Source of the DNA: JAAGZL01 sp050297535
GTDB lineage: Bacteria > Pseudomonadota > Gammaproteobacteria > Chromatiales > Chromatiaceae
Direction of reading: 5' to 3'
Length of the DNA stretch: 8,903 bases
Assembly: GCA_050297535.1 (NCBI GenBank)
Contig: JBNKSV010000063.1
Coordinates: 1 to 8,903 of the forward strand
Shown: one piece after another, positions 1 to 6,466 of the stretch
How positions within the stretch are numbered: position 1 is the first letter of the stretch
Layout of the letters: every line of letters starts with the position of its first letter
Program-made: the position numbers and the translations under genes
The notes under the pieces: model-generated
Seen by the model: only the letters and a program-made list of their open reading frames with translations
Told to the model about the DNA's origin: nothing
Database searches by the model: none

Positions 1-76
1 GCAGAACTAGAATCCTGACTATAAGGGCTAGTAGCACCCAAATTCGGAACATGCCAACAAAGCAGTTTTTATCTGC

Positions 77-82
77 AAGGAG
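77..82 (+). promoter_or_regulatory. Strong ribosome binding site of the GAF gene
   Basis: AAGGAG lies six bases before the ATG at 89, a near-ideal Shine-Dalgarno match and spacing, and it fixes the start of the GAF protein. Upstream (1-76) I see no gene. TATAAG at 20-25 could be a -10 box, but its -35 would fall outside the window. Confidence 0.8.
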
Positions 83-88
83 CATTAA

Positions 89-766
89 ATGTATAAGGGA
101 ACAAACCCAACAACTATAAAAATAACCAAGCTGAAGGCAAAACAGAAAACTATCGAGGATAGTTGGGGCAGAGCTGGCAATCCCAAACTGATCCAGTTTT
201 TTATCGACATAGTTCCGGATCTGCTGAACGCAGAGCGTTGCTCCATATTTATCCATAATCCAAGTTCCGACACCCTTTGGCTATACCGTGGTACCGATAT
301 GCAAGAGGGAGAGATCCAGGTGCCAAGAAAGGGCTCTATGGCAGGAGAGGCCCTTTCAATTGGCAAGCACATGATATTCACCGACATGGAGGACAAGGCC
401 GGCGTCCATGAAGCCATTGATATTGCAACCAAGTTTACCACCTGCAATACCTTGTCCGTACCAATACTCAGCCGAGCTGGCGATCAGGTAATTGGTGTGC
501 TTCAGGTCCTGAACAAGAGGGCCCCAAAAGAGTTTAACGACAATGACGTGAAATTAATGTATCGAATGATAGAACTGATGACAAAGTATGTAGAGCACAT
601 CTACAAACATCAGGAAGTTGCCGAGATATTGTTTAAGATCAAAAAGAAGATCAAAGGCCTGGAGACATTCGAGGCCAAGCAAGGGGTAAAGAGACGTTTT
701 GATGCTGAACAAATAACCGCTGTGCACCCACGTTCAAGCAGCAGACAATTTTCCCGGTTGCATTAA
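89..766 (+). CDS. Stand-alone GAF-domain protein, probable ligand/nucleotide sensor
   Basis: This is a 225-residue cytosolic protein with one recognisable domain, a GAF fold at about residues 35-165. Supporting signs are the core strand around ERCSIFI (49-55), a glycine-containing loop KGSMAGEAL (81-89), the strand NTLSVPI (120-126), and IGVLQVLNK (135-143). The last runs into NK (142-143)...F149...D153, resembling the NKxnFx3DE signature of cyclic-nucleotide-binding GAF domains, although the final acidic residue is replaced by Val. No kinase, GGDEF, HD, cyclase, DNA-binding or membrane segment is attached. The C-terminus after about 170 is helical and basic, with Lys-rich KIKKKIKG (183-190), and ends in a Ser/Arg-rich tail. 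The gene has its own strong RBS and terminator, so it may be transcribed alone or be the last gene of a unit starting left of the window. It looks more AT-rich than the flavoenzyme gene next to it. The ligand and output partner are unknown. Confidence 0.85.
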   Translation: MYKGTNPTTIKITKLKAKQKTIEDSWGRAGNPKLIQFFIDIVPDLLNAERCSIFIHNPSSDTLWLYRGTDMQEGEIQVPRKGSMAGEALSIGKHMIFTDMEDKAGVHEAIDIATKFTTCNTLSVPILSRAGDQVIGVLQVLNKRAPKEFNDNDVKLMYRMIELMTKYVEHIYKHQEVAEILFKIKKKIKGLETFEAKQGVKRRFDAEQITAVHPRSSSRQFSRLH

Positions 767-790
767 TCACCACAGCAACATTTGTACTAG

Positions 791-820
791 AAAGGCCTGC
801 GCAAATGCAGGCCTTTTATT
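791..820 (+). terminator. Intrinsic terminator after the GAF gene
   Basis: A perfect 10-bp inverted repeat, AAAGGCCTGC (791-800) and GCAGGCCTTT (807-816), encloses the six-base loop GCAAAT and is followed by TTATTGTT. This is a classic rho-independent terminator for the plus-strand gene ending at 766. It sits between two convergent genes. The stem's own A-run gives a short T-run on the minus strand as well, so it may also stop the long minus-strand gene ending at 847. Confidence 0.9.
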
Positions 821-846
821 GTTAAATGGGACTCTACACCAACAGT

Positions 847-3800
847 TCAGAGCAACACCTGCTCGATGCCACCATGTGACAGACTGTCTATAAACCCCTG
901 ACGCCAGGATTCGCCCAAGCGCCCCCTAGCCAATTCCTCTACGATATAGCTTACCTTTAATCCAGTATCATCTGAGTAACGGTTCAGGCCCTGCTGACAA
1001 GCTGGGCAAGAGGTAAGTATCTGCACATTGCCGTTATCCGCCTTCTCCACTCCGGCCAACGCTTTGATGCCAGCACTCAACTCTTCCAGCTTCCTAAACC
1101 GCAACTGGTTTGCGATATCCGGCCTGGAGGTACCAAGGGTTCCGGCCTCGCCACAACAACGGTCCGACAACAACACCTCGCTAGACACCAGAGTGGAAGC
1201 CACCGTTACCGGATTGTATTGCTTCATAGGGCTGTGACAAGGATCGTGATAGAGATAGCCACGATCATCCCCTTCGTTCCCCAAATGTACGCCCTTCTCC
1301 ATCAGGTATTCATGGATATCCAGCAAACGACAGCCGGGGAAGATCTTCTCAAACTCATATTCCAGTAGTTGGTCCATGCAGGTGCCGCAGGAGACCACCA
1401 CGATCTGTATATCCATGTAGTTGAGGGTATTGGCTACCCGATGAAACAGCACCCGGTTCTCGGTGGTAATGCGAGCCCCCTCGGCGTGCAATCCGGCGGC
1501 GGTTTGCGGATAACCGCAACAGAGATAACCGGGCGGCAGCACCACCTTGGTCCCCAGATCATACATCATGGCCAGGGATGCCAGACCGATATCGCTGAAC
1601 AACCGTTCGGAACCACAACCTGGGAAATAGAATACGGCATCCGACTCATCGGTGATCTTGGCGTGATTGCGCAGGATTGGAACCGTAGCCGCATCTTCCA
1701 ACCCCAGCATAGAACGCATGGTTTGTTTAGGCAGCCCGACCCGCAGCGGCTTACTGACCAGCCCTACCAGCTGCCCCTTCAGCTCCAGCCTGCCGCTGGT
1801 TGCGGCAGGTATGTCCCCCCGCTTGCCCAGCAGACCAAGATGTCTTAACAGATCATGTCCCAAACTTATGCCCTTGAAGCCCCATTGCAGCATGCCCTTG
1901 CGCATGAAGCGGATGGCGCGCGGATCTGTGGCATTGAGAAAGGACATGGCCGCCCAGGCACCCAGACTCTTTCTTCTCTGACCGCGCTGAGTGAGAATCT
2001 TGCGCATACGGATGGTGACGTCACCAAAATCGATGTTAACCGGACATGGCGATTCGCACTTGTGACAGACGGTGCAGTGATCCGCCACATCGTTCATCCC
2101 GTCAAAGTGCCTTAACGACAGGCCGCGCCGCGTCTGCTCTTCATATAGAAATGCCTCAATGATCAGACCAGCGCCCAGGATCTTGTTGCGCGGCGAATAA
2201 AGCAGATTGGCCCGCGGTACATGAGTGGTGCAGACCGGTTTACACTTGCCACAACGCAGGCAGTGGCGTATATCATCGTTCAGCGCGCCCAGCTCACTTG
2301 CTTCCAGGATAATCGCCTCCTGCTGCACCAAACGCAGTGATGGTGTGTAGGCAGCATCCAGGCCGGAGTCCGGCATCAGCTTGCCGCGATTGAACACTCG
2401 TTTGGGATCCACCTTGTCCTTGTATGCGACAAAACTATCCAACTTTTCTTGGTCCAGATACCGGATCTTGGTAAGACCTATGCCATGCTCGCCCGAGATG
2501 ACTCCATCCAGAGACTGCGCCAACTGCATGATCCGCTCCACCAGGATCTCCGCCTCATGCAACATCTCATAGTTGTGGGAGTGCACCGGGATGTTGGTGT
2601 GCACATTGCCGTCGCCGGCGTGCATATGCAGGGCCACAAACAGGCGCGAGTCCCGGATACCGGCGTGGATCTGTTCCAGCCGGTCCCGCACCGGCCCCAG
2701 ATCACGGCCGGAAAAGATGTCGTTCAGCCTGCCCGCCACCTCATGACGGTAGGACTGACGCAACTCCCGCCGTAACATCAGGTCCAGCAAAGTCTCATCA
2801 GGTGCATAGCTTGCTACATCGTCTTCCAACAGCGCCTGCCTGTCCGCCGCCTTGGCATCCAGGTTATCCAGGATCTGCTGCCAACGCCCCCGCGTATCCT
2901 GCAGCGCCATGATTGCCGTATCCTGCTTGGCTCGCAGGATGGCGTCATTTTCGTCCGACTTCTCATACTCCGCGCCCGAGCGCGCCTCCGGCATGTCGCC
3001 CTGTAGATACTCCAGGACCGCATCCATTATGGCCAGCTTATTCTTGATGGACTGTTCGATGTTGATGCGTTCGATGCCACGGTTGTATTCGGCCAGGCGT
3101 TCCAACGGTATCACCACGTCTTCGTTGATCTTGAAGGCGTTGGTGTGGGCGGAGATGGCCGCGGTCCGGGCCCGGTCCAGCCAGAAACGGCGTCGCGCCT
3201 CAGGACTGACGGCGATGAAACCTTCGCCATCCCGTTCATTGACCAACCGCACCACCTCAGACGCGGCGGTCGCAACCTGATCCGGATCATCAGACACCAG
3301 ATCGGCGATCAACACCATCTTGGGATGCTCATGGCGTGAGGCCTTGGTGGAATATTTCACCGCGCGTATGTAGCGCTCATCCAGGTGTTCCAGCCCGGTC
3401 ATCTGCACCCCGGAGCTGTTTTCTATCAACGCCTTGATCTCCACGATGGCCGAGACCGCCGGGGTAAGATCGGCCCCGAAGAACTCCATGCAAACGGTAC
3501 GCACATGCTCCGGCATGCGGTGCAGGATAAAGCGGGCAGAGGTGATCAGACCGTCGCACCCCTCTTTCTGCACCCCCGGCAGACCGGAGAGGAACTTGTC
3601 GGTCACATCCTTGCCCAGCCCCGCCTTGCGAAAGGTGCTGCCCGGCATCTCCAGCAGCTCCGGCTCTTCAAGCAGGGTCGCGCCATCGCGCTTGAATCTG
3701 CTGATGCGAAAGCTGACCAGTTCCTGGTCATGGATTTTACCCAGGTTGTGATTCAGCCGTTCCACCTCCAGCCAGTTGCCGTCCGGCATCACCATGCGCC

Positions 3801-4704
3801 AAGAGGCCAGGTTATCCAGGGTGGTGCCCCAGAGCACCGCCTTCTTGCCGCCTGCGTTCATGGCGATATTGCCACCGATGGTGGAGGCGTTTTGCGATGT
3901 AGGGTCTACAGCGAAGGCCAGACCATGGGCCGCTGCCAGATCAGAGATGCGCTTGGTAACCACGCCGCTACCGGCACGAACCGTGGCGACCTTCTCTTCC
4001 ACCCCGGGCAATTCCAGATATTCTATTTCGCCCAGTTGTTCCAGCTTTTCGGTGTTGATCACGGCACAGTGCGGGTCCAGCGGCACGGCGCTGCCGGTAT
4101 AGCCGGTGCCGCCACCGCGCGGGATGATGGTCAGACCGCAGTCGATGCAGGAGCGCACGATCGCCGCCACCTCATCTTCCCGGTCCGGGGTAATCACCAC
4201 GAATGGTATCTCTACGCGCCAGTCGGTGGCATCAGTGGAATGGGATACCCTGGCCAGACCGCCAAAGTCGATATTGTCTCTTCGGGTCACCCTGGACAAC
4301 ACACTGGTTACCGACTTACGCAGCCGTGCATTTCTCTCGAAACATGAGGCAAAACGATCTACCGCATCCCGCGAGGCATGCAGTAGATTAAGGGCCTTGG
4401 GATTGTCGTTGGCGCGCAGCTCGAATTGATCCAGTCGATGCCGCAGCGCACCGATCAGGGCATCACGCCGCTCTTGGTTGGTCTGGATATCGTCCTGCAG
4501 GTAGGGATTACGGACCACCACCCACATATCCCCCAATACCTCAAACAGCATGCGGGCCGAACGCCCGGTGCGACGGCTACCCCTCAGCTCCTCAATCAAA
4601 TCCCACATCTCCTGACCCAGGAAACGTATGACTATCTCCCGGTCAGAGAAAGAGGTGTAGTTATAGGGGATCTCTCGGATGCGGCTGTTTGTTTGACTGC
4701 TCAT
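847..4704 (-). CDS. DUF3683-type FAD and Fe-S fusion 2-hydroxyacid dehydrogenase (GlcD/GlcF-like)
   Basis: A very large cytosolic flavo/iron-sulfur oxidoreductase, 1285 residues from the ATG at 4704. A TTG five codons upstream (4719) would give 1290 and is used for the numbering here. Neither start has a clear Shine-Dalgarno. Domains: a DUF3683-like N-terminus (about 12-135, REIPYNYTSFSDREIV); a PCMH FAD-binding domain (about 165-330) with PRGGGTGYTGS (200-210) and TSQNASTIGGN (274-284); a FAD-oxidase C-terminal region with the metal-site pattern HMHAGDGNVH (698-707) and SGEHGIGLTK (742-751), interrupted by a helical charged insert at about 555-655. Then come two 4Fe-4S ferredoxin motifs, C820/C823/C826/C830 and C882/C885/C888/C892. 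Last are two GlcF/heterodisulfide-reductase-type CCG modules (C1035, C1067-C1068, C1111/C1114; C1161, C1188-C1189, C1238/C1241). The family predicts oxidation of a D-2-hydroxyacid such as D-lactate or glycolate, with electrons passed through the clusters to an unidentified acceptor. There are no transmembrane segments. The exact substrate cannot be read from sequence. Confidence 0.9.
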   Translation of the reverse strand: MSSQTNSRIREIPYNYTSFSDREIVIRFLGQEMWDLIEELRGSRRTGRSARMLFEVLGDMWVVVRNPYLQDDIQTNQERRDALIGALRHRLDQFELRANDNPKALNLLHASRDAVDRFASCFERNARLRKSVTSVLSRVTRRDNIDFGGLARVSHSTDATDWRVEIPFVVITPDREDEVAAIVRSCIDCGLTIIPRGGGTGYTGSAVPLDPHCAVINTEKLEQLGEIEYLELPGVEEKVATVRAGSGVVTKRISDLAAAHGLAFAVDPTSQNASTIGGNIAMNAGGKKAVLWGTTLDNLASWRMVMPDGNWLEVERLNHNLGKIHDQELVSFRISRFKRDGATLLEEPELLEMPGSTFRKAGLGKDVTDKFLSGLPGVQKEGCDGLITSARFILHRMPEHVRTVCMEFFGADLTPAVSAIVEIKALIENSSGVQMTGLEHLDERYIRAVKYSTKASRHEHPKMVLIADLVSDDPDQVATAASEVVRLVNERDGEGFIAVSPEARRRFWLDRARTAAISAHTNAFKINEDVVIPLERLAEYNRGIERINIEQSIKNKLAIMDAVLEYLQGDMPEARSGAEYEKSDENDAILRAKQDTAIMALQDTRGRWQQILDNLDAKAADRQALLEDDVASYAPDETLLDLMLRRELRQSYRHEVAGRLNDIFSGRDLGPVRDRLEQIHAGIRDSRLFVALHMHAGDGNVHTNIPVHSHNYEMLHEAEILVERIMQLAQSLDGVISGEHGIGLTKIRYLDQEKLDSFVAYKDKVDPKRVFNRGKLMPDSGLDAAYTPSLRLVQQEAIILEASELGALNDDIRHCLRCGKCKPVCTTHVPRANLLYSPRNKILGAGLIIEAFLYEEQTRRGLSLRHFDGMNDVADHCTVCHKCESPCPVNIDFGDVTIRMRKILTQRGQRRKSLGAWAAMSFLNATDPRAIRFMRKGMLQWGFKGISLGHDLLRHLGLLGKRGDIPAATSGRLELKGQLVGLVSKPLRVGLPKQTMRSMLGLEDAATVPILRNHAKITDESDAVFYFPGCGSERLFSDIGLASLAMMYDLGTKVVLPPGYLCCGYPQTAAGLHAEGARITTENRVLFHRVANTLNYMDIQIVVVSCGTCMDQLLEYEFEKIFPGCRLLDIHEYLMEKGVHLGNEGDDRGYLYHDPCHSPMKQYNPVTVASTLVSSEVLLSDRCCGEAGTLGTSRPDIANQLRFRKLEELSAGIKALAGVEKADNGNVQILTSCPACQQGLNRYSDDTGLKVSYIVEELARGRLGESWRQGFIDSLSHGGIEQVLL

Positions 4705-4752
4705 GTCCGTATTAATCAATACCGATTAAAAAAGACTATAAAGGATACAGTA

Positions 4753-4760
4753 GTCCGGAC
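4753..4760. promoter_or_regulatory. Palindrome in the divergent control region, possible operator
   Basis: GTCCGGAC is an exact 8-bp palindrome about midway in the gap between the divergent flavoenzyme and dehydrogenase genes, followed by the small inverted repeat CCGCTTCGG (4760-4768). TATAGT on the minus strand (4740 to 4735) lies between it and the flavoenzyme start and could be that gene's -10, but no convincing -35 is visible. Operator function is a guess from position and symmetry only. Confidence 0.25.
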
Positions 4761-4804
4761 CGCTTCGGGAGGGGGAAATTGAGATATTTAGACTGCCAAG
4801 GGCT

Positions 4805-4831
4805 TTGAATAGACGTACAGGCATATATAAT
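4805..4831 (+). promoter_or_regulatory. Possible sigma-70 promoter of the D-2-hydroxyacid dehydrogenase gene
   Basis: TATAAT (4826-4831) matches the -10 consensus exactly and lies 34 bases before the ATG at 4866. TTGAAT (4805-4810) is a fair -35 match, but the spacer is only 15 bases, shorter than the preferred 17. The -10 call is better supported than the -35 call. Confidence 0.45.
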
Positions 4832-4865
4832 CGGCCAGATTAATTTCATTTGGCGGGATCACACC

Positions 4866-5828
4866 ATGCCTGACAAACGAGCGGTATTCCTAGATTTGGC
4901 CACGGTCAGTAGAGACGATATTGATCTGGCGTCTCTGGAGCAGGCGGTATCAAGCTGGACCTATTGGCCCACCACCAAACCGAAAGATACAGCGGCGCGC
5001 ATCCATGACGCAGAGATCATCGTCAGCAACAAGGTGATCCTGGATCGGGCGATCATGCAGTCATGTCAGAATATAAGGCTGATCTGCATCGCCGCCACCG
5101 GCACCAACAATGTGGATTTGGATGCAGCCAGAGAATTGGGGATCAGGGTAACCAACGTTGCTGGTTATTCCACCCCCTCCGTGGTGCAGCAGGTGTTTGC
5201 CATGATCCTGAGCCTCACCACCCGTCAAGCGGAGTACACCCAGGCGATTCAGGACGGTCGTTGGCAACAGAGCGAGCAGTTCTGTCTGCTGGATTTTCCT
5301 TTCCGCGAGTTGAACGGCAAGCGCATGGGGATCGTCGGCTACGGCGGACTGGGCAAAGCGGTAGCGCAGGTGGCCGAGGCCTTTGGCATGGAGGTGCTGC
5401 TGGCCAACAGGCCTGGAAGCGAGCCCACACCAGGACGTGTGCCTTTGCAGGAACTGCTGCCGCAGGTGGATATCCTCTCCCTGCACTGCCCCCTCACCGA
5501 GCAGACCAAAGACCTTATCGGAGAATGGGAATTAGAACAAATGAAACCGGATGCGCTACTGATAAACTGCGCCCGCGGCGGTGTGGTGGATGAGGCGGCC
5601 CTGGCCCGGGCACTTATCGCCGCAAAAATAGGCGGCGCCGGGGTGGATGTGCTCGCCAAAGAACCGCCAACGGCAGACAACCCCCTGTTGCAGCCAGACA
5701 TACCAAACCTGATTGTCTCACCCCATGTCGCCTGGGCCAGCCAGGAATCGCGGCAACGCCTGGTAAACGAGATCGCTGCAAACATGGTTGCCTATCTCGC
5801 GGGATTCGAAAGAAATATTGTGGTCTGA
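4866..5828 (+). CDS. hprA: D-2-hydroxyacid dehydrogenase (hydroxypyruvate/glyoxylate reductase, glycerate dehydrogenase type)
   Basis: A 320-residue NAD(P)-dependent cytosolic dehydrogenase of full family length. The Rossmann glycine motif is GYGGLG (158-163). The family catalytic triad is present: Arg237 in CARGGVVDE (235-243), Glu266 in AKEPP (264-268), and His287 in SPHVAW (285-290). The N-terminal substrate-binding half contains AATGTNNVD (76-84) and NVAGYSTPSVVQQVF (97-111). The overall pattern best fits the glycerate dehydrogenase/hydroxypyruvate reductase branch, which interconverts hydroxypyruvate or glyoxylate with D-glycerate or glycolate. After the second beta strand the sequence is LLANRPG (178-184), without the usual acidic residue that favours NAD, so NADPH use is possible. 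A weak GGGA lies seven bases before the ATG. The gene is divergent from the flavoenzyme gene and followed directly by a hairpin cluster. The symbol is tentative because substrate range within this family is not predictable from motifs; ghrA/ghrB-like or another 2-ketoacid reductase remains possible. Confidence 0.88.
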   Translation: MPDKRAVFLDLATVSRDDIDLASLEQAVSSWTYWPTTKPKDTAARIHDAEIIVSNKVILDRAIMQSCQNIRLICIAATGTNNVDLDAARELGIRVTNVAGYSTPSVVQQVFAMILSLTTRQAEYTQAIQDGRWQQSEQFCLLDFPFRELNGKRMGIVGYGGLGKAVAQVAEAFGMEVLLANRPGSEPTPGRVPLQELLPQVDILSLHCPLTEQTKDLIGEWELEQMKPDALLINCARGGVVDEAALARALIAAKIGGAGVDVLAKEPPTADNPLLQPDIPNLIVSPHVAWASQESRQRLVNEIAANMVAYLAGFERNIVV

Positions 5829-5945
5829 GGTTTTTAGCGGGGGAGAAAACCCCATTTCCGTCTCTTCATGAGTTCGGAAACACGTTGTTAGTGAACCCAC
5901 GGTTCACCGGCTAGGTCATACCTACCCCACCGAAGGCGGAGCAAC
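5829..5945. other. Cluster of short hairpins between convergent genes; candidate structured RNA or small repeat element
   Basis: The 131-base gap between the dehydrogenase and PilZ genes is packed with inverted repeats. (1) GGTTTT (5829-5834) with AAAACC (5846-5851), competing with GGGG (5840-5843) and CCCC (5850-5853). (2) TTTCCG (5855-5860) with CGGAAA (5875-5880), enclosing CTC/GAG (5862-5864, 5870-5872). (3) A perfect 7-bp stem GTGAACC (5891-5897) and GGTTCAC (5901-5907) with a three-base loop. (4) TAGGT (5912-5916) and ACCTA (5920-5924). (5) CCG/CGG (5930-5932, 5937-5939). GTTG (5884-5887) and CAAC (5942-5945) could close a junction around stems 3-5. No T-run follows on either strand, so it is not an ordinary intrinsic terminator. 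I do not recognise a known riboswitch or RNA family. A dispersed REP/MITE-like element is equally possible. Confidence 0.45.
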
Positions 5946-5959
5946 CAAACAAATCCTGT

Positions 5960-6262
5960 TTAATCCAGTATCTCTATCATGGAACACGCCGCTGCATATG
6001 TGTCTTGCTCGTTTTCAAGGGGGTCGCAGCGTACAACTTCGGCCCTGGCATTCATGGGAGGAGTGATATCTTTAACTGGCTTTAGCTCTATTGAGATCTG
6101 ACTTCCTGGCTTAATCTCTTGCTTGACCCAAAGCAAAAGCCCGCCACTACTAAGATCTTTTACAATGGCCTCGCTCGTTTTCCCGGAACCATTGACTTTA
6201 TACTCGGCGGTACAGTCCATGGTCATACGGTAGAAGTCGCGCTTTTCCTTATAATCTATCAT
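5960..6262 (-). CDS. Single-domain PilZ protein, probable c-di-GMP effector
   Basis: A 100-residue cytosolic protein that is one PilZ domain. Both ligand-binding signatures are intact near the N-terminus: RxxxR as R-D-F-Y-R (residues 8-12 from the ATG) and DxSxxG as DLSSGG (36-41). A typical beta-barrel pattern follows, ending YAAACSMIEI. In the family these motifs bind cyclic di-GMP, and small PilZ proteins act as adaptors on motility, pilus or exopolysaccharide machinery; the target is not indicated here. The start is placed at the ATG at 6262 because GGAG lies nine bases upstream; a GTG at 6277 would add five residues but has no Shine-Dalgarno. The neighbours are unrelated: the gene converges on the dehydrogenase gene across the hairpin cluster and is separated from the methyltransferase-like gene by an intergenic region with a probable promoter. 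Confidence 0.88.
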   Translation of the reverse strand: MIDYKEKRDFYRMTMDCTAEYKVNGSGKTSEAIVKDLSSGGLLLWVKQEIKPGSQISIELKPVKDITPPMNARAEVVRCDPLENEQDTYAAACSMIEILD

Positions 6263-6271
6263 CTTCGATTG

Positions 6272-6275
6272 CTCC
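6272..6275 (-). promoter_or_regulatory. Ribosome binding site that decides the PilZ start
   Basis: GGAG on the minus strand is nine bases before the ATG at 6262-6260. It lies inside the extra codons that a GTG start at 6277 would translate. The sequence before that GTG is AT-rich with no Shine-Dalgarno, so the shorter protein is favoured. Confidence 0.6.
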
Positions 6276-6357
6276 ACATTAATATAAAGAAGCTATCTCG
6301 GCTGTGCGTCTGCATCGAACGCTGGGCCTTACGCGCAAATCCCGGAATTGATTCGGG

Positions 6358-6375
6358 AGTTACACGTTAGTTACA
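6358..6375. repeat. Tandem heptamer AGTTACA, 11-base period, beside the PilZ -10
   Basis: AGTTACA occurs at 6358-6364 and again at 6369-6375, exactly 11 bases apart, so both copies face the same side of the helix. The second copy touches the probable -10 box and the first overlaps the expected transcript start and early leader. This layout suits a repressor site, but no matching regulator is recognised. The rest of the intergenic stretch 6278-6466 holds no gene. Confidence 0.35.
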
Positions 6376-6380
6376 TTATA
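6375..6380 (-). promoter_or_regulatory. Probable -10 box of the PilZ gene
   Basis: TATAAT on the minus strand is an exact -10 consensus, predicting a transcript start near 6368 and a leader of roughly 105 bases before the PilZ ATG. No good -35 is present at 16-18 bases, so the promoter may be weak or activator-dependent. The leader includes an imperfect inverted repeat, CCCGGAAT (6341-6348) with ATTCGGG (6351-6357). Confidence 0.45.
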
Positions 6381-6466
6381 TCCATGGATTGATTTAATAC
6401 ACGCCAACCTAAGAAAAACCCAGGAAAAAGATTCTTTAATGCGAACTGGTGCCAGGTCTTTTAACA

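Noticed and set aside
3385..4347. 320-codon plus-strand open frame opposite the FAD-binding part of the flavoenzyme
   Set aside because: The minus-strand frame encodes intact FAD-binding motifs here; the plus frame has no recognisable domain and is a codon-bias shadow.
5884..5945. Cloverleaf-like arrangement that could suggest a tRNA
   Set aside because: There is no 7-bp acceptor stem, no consensus D or T arms, and no anticodon stem-loop of proper size.
6259..6279. Six-codon leader frame (ATG at 6279) whose stop overlaps the PilZ ATG as ATGA
   Set aside because: There is no ribosome binding site ahead of it and very short overlapping frames arise by chance; the GGAG inside it serves the PilZ start.
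6400..6460. Possible terminator after the membrane methyltransferase-like gene (CTGG/CCAG repeat with T-runs on the minus strand)
   Set aside because: The repeat would have a two-base loop and the T-runs are distant from it, so it does not make a credible intrinsic terminator.
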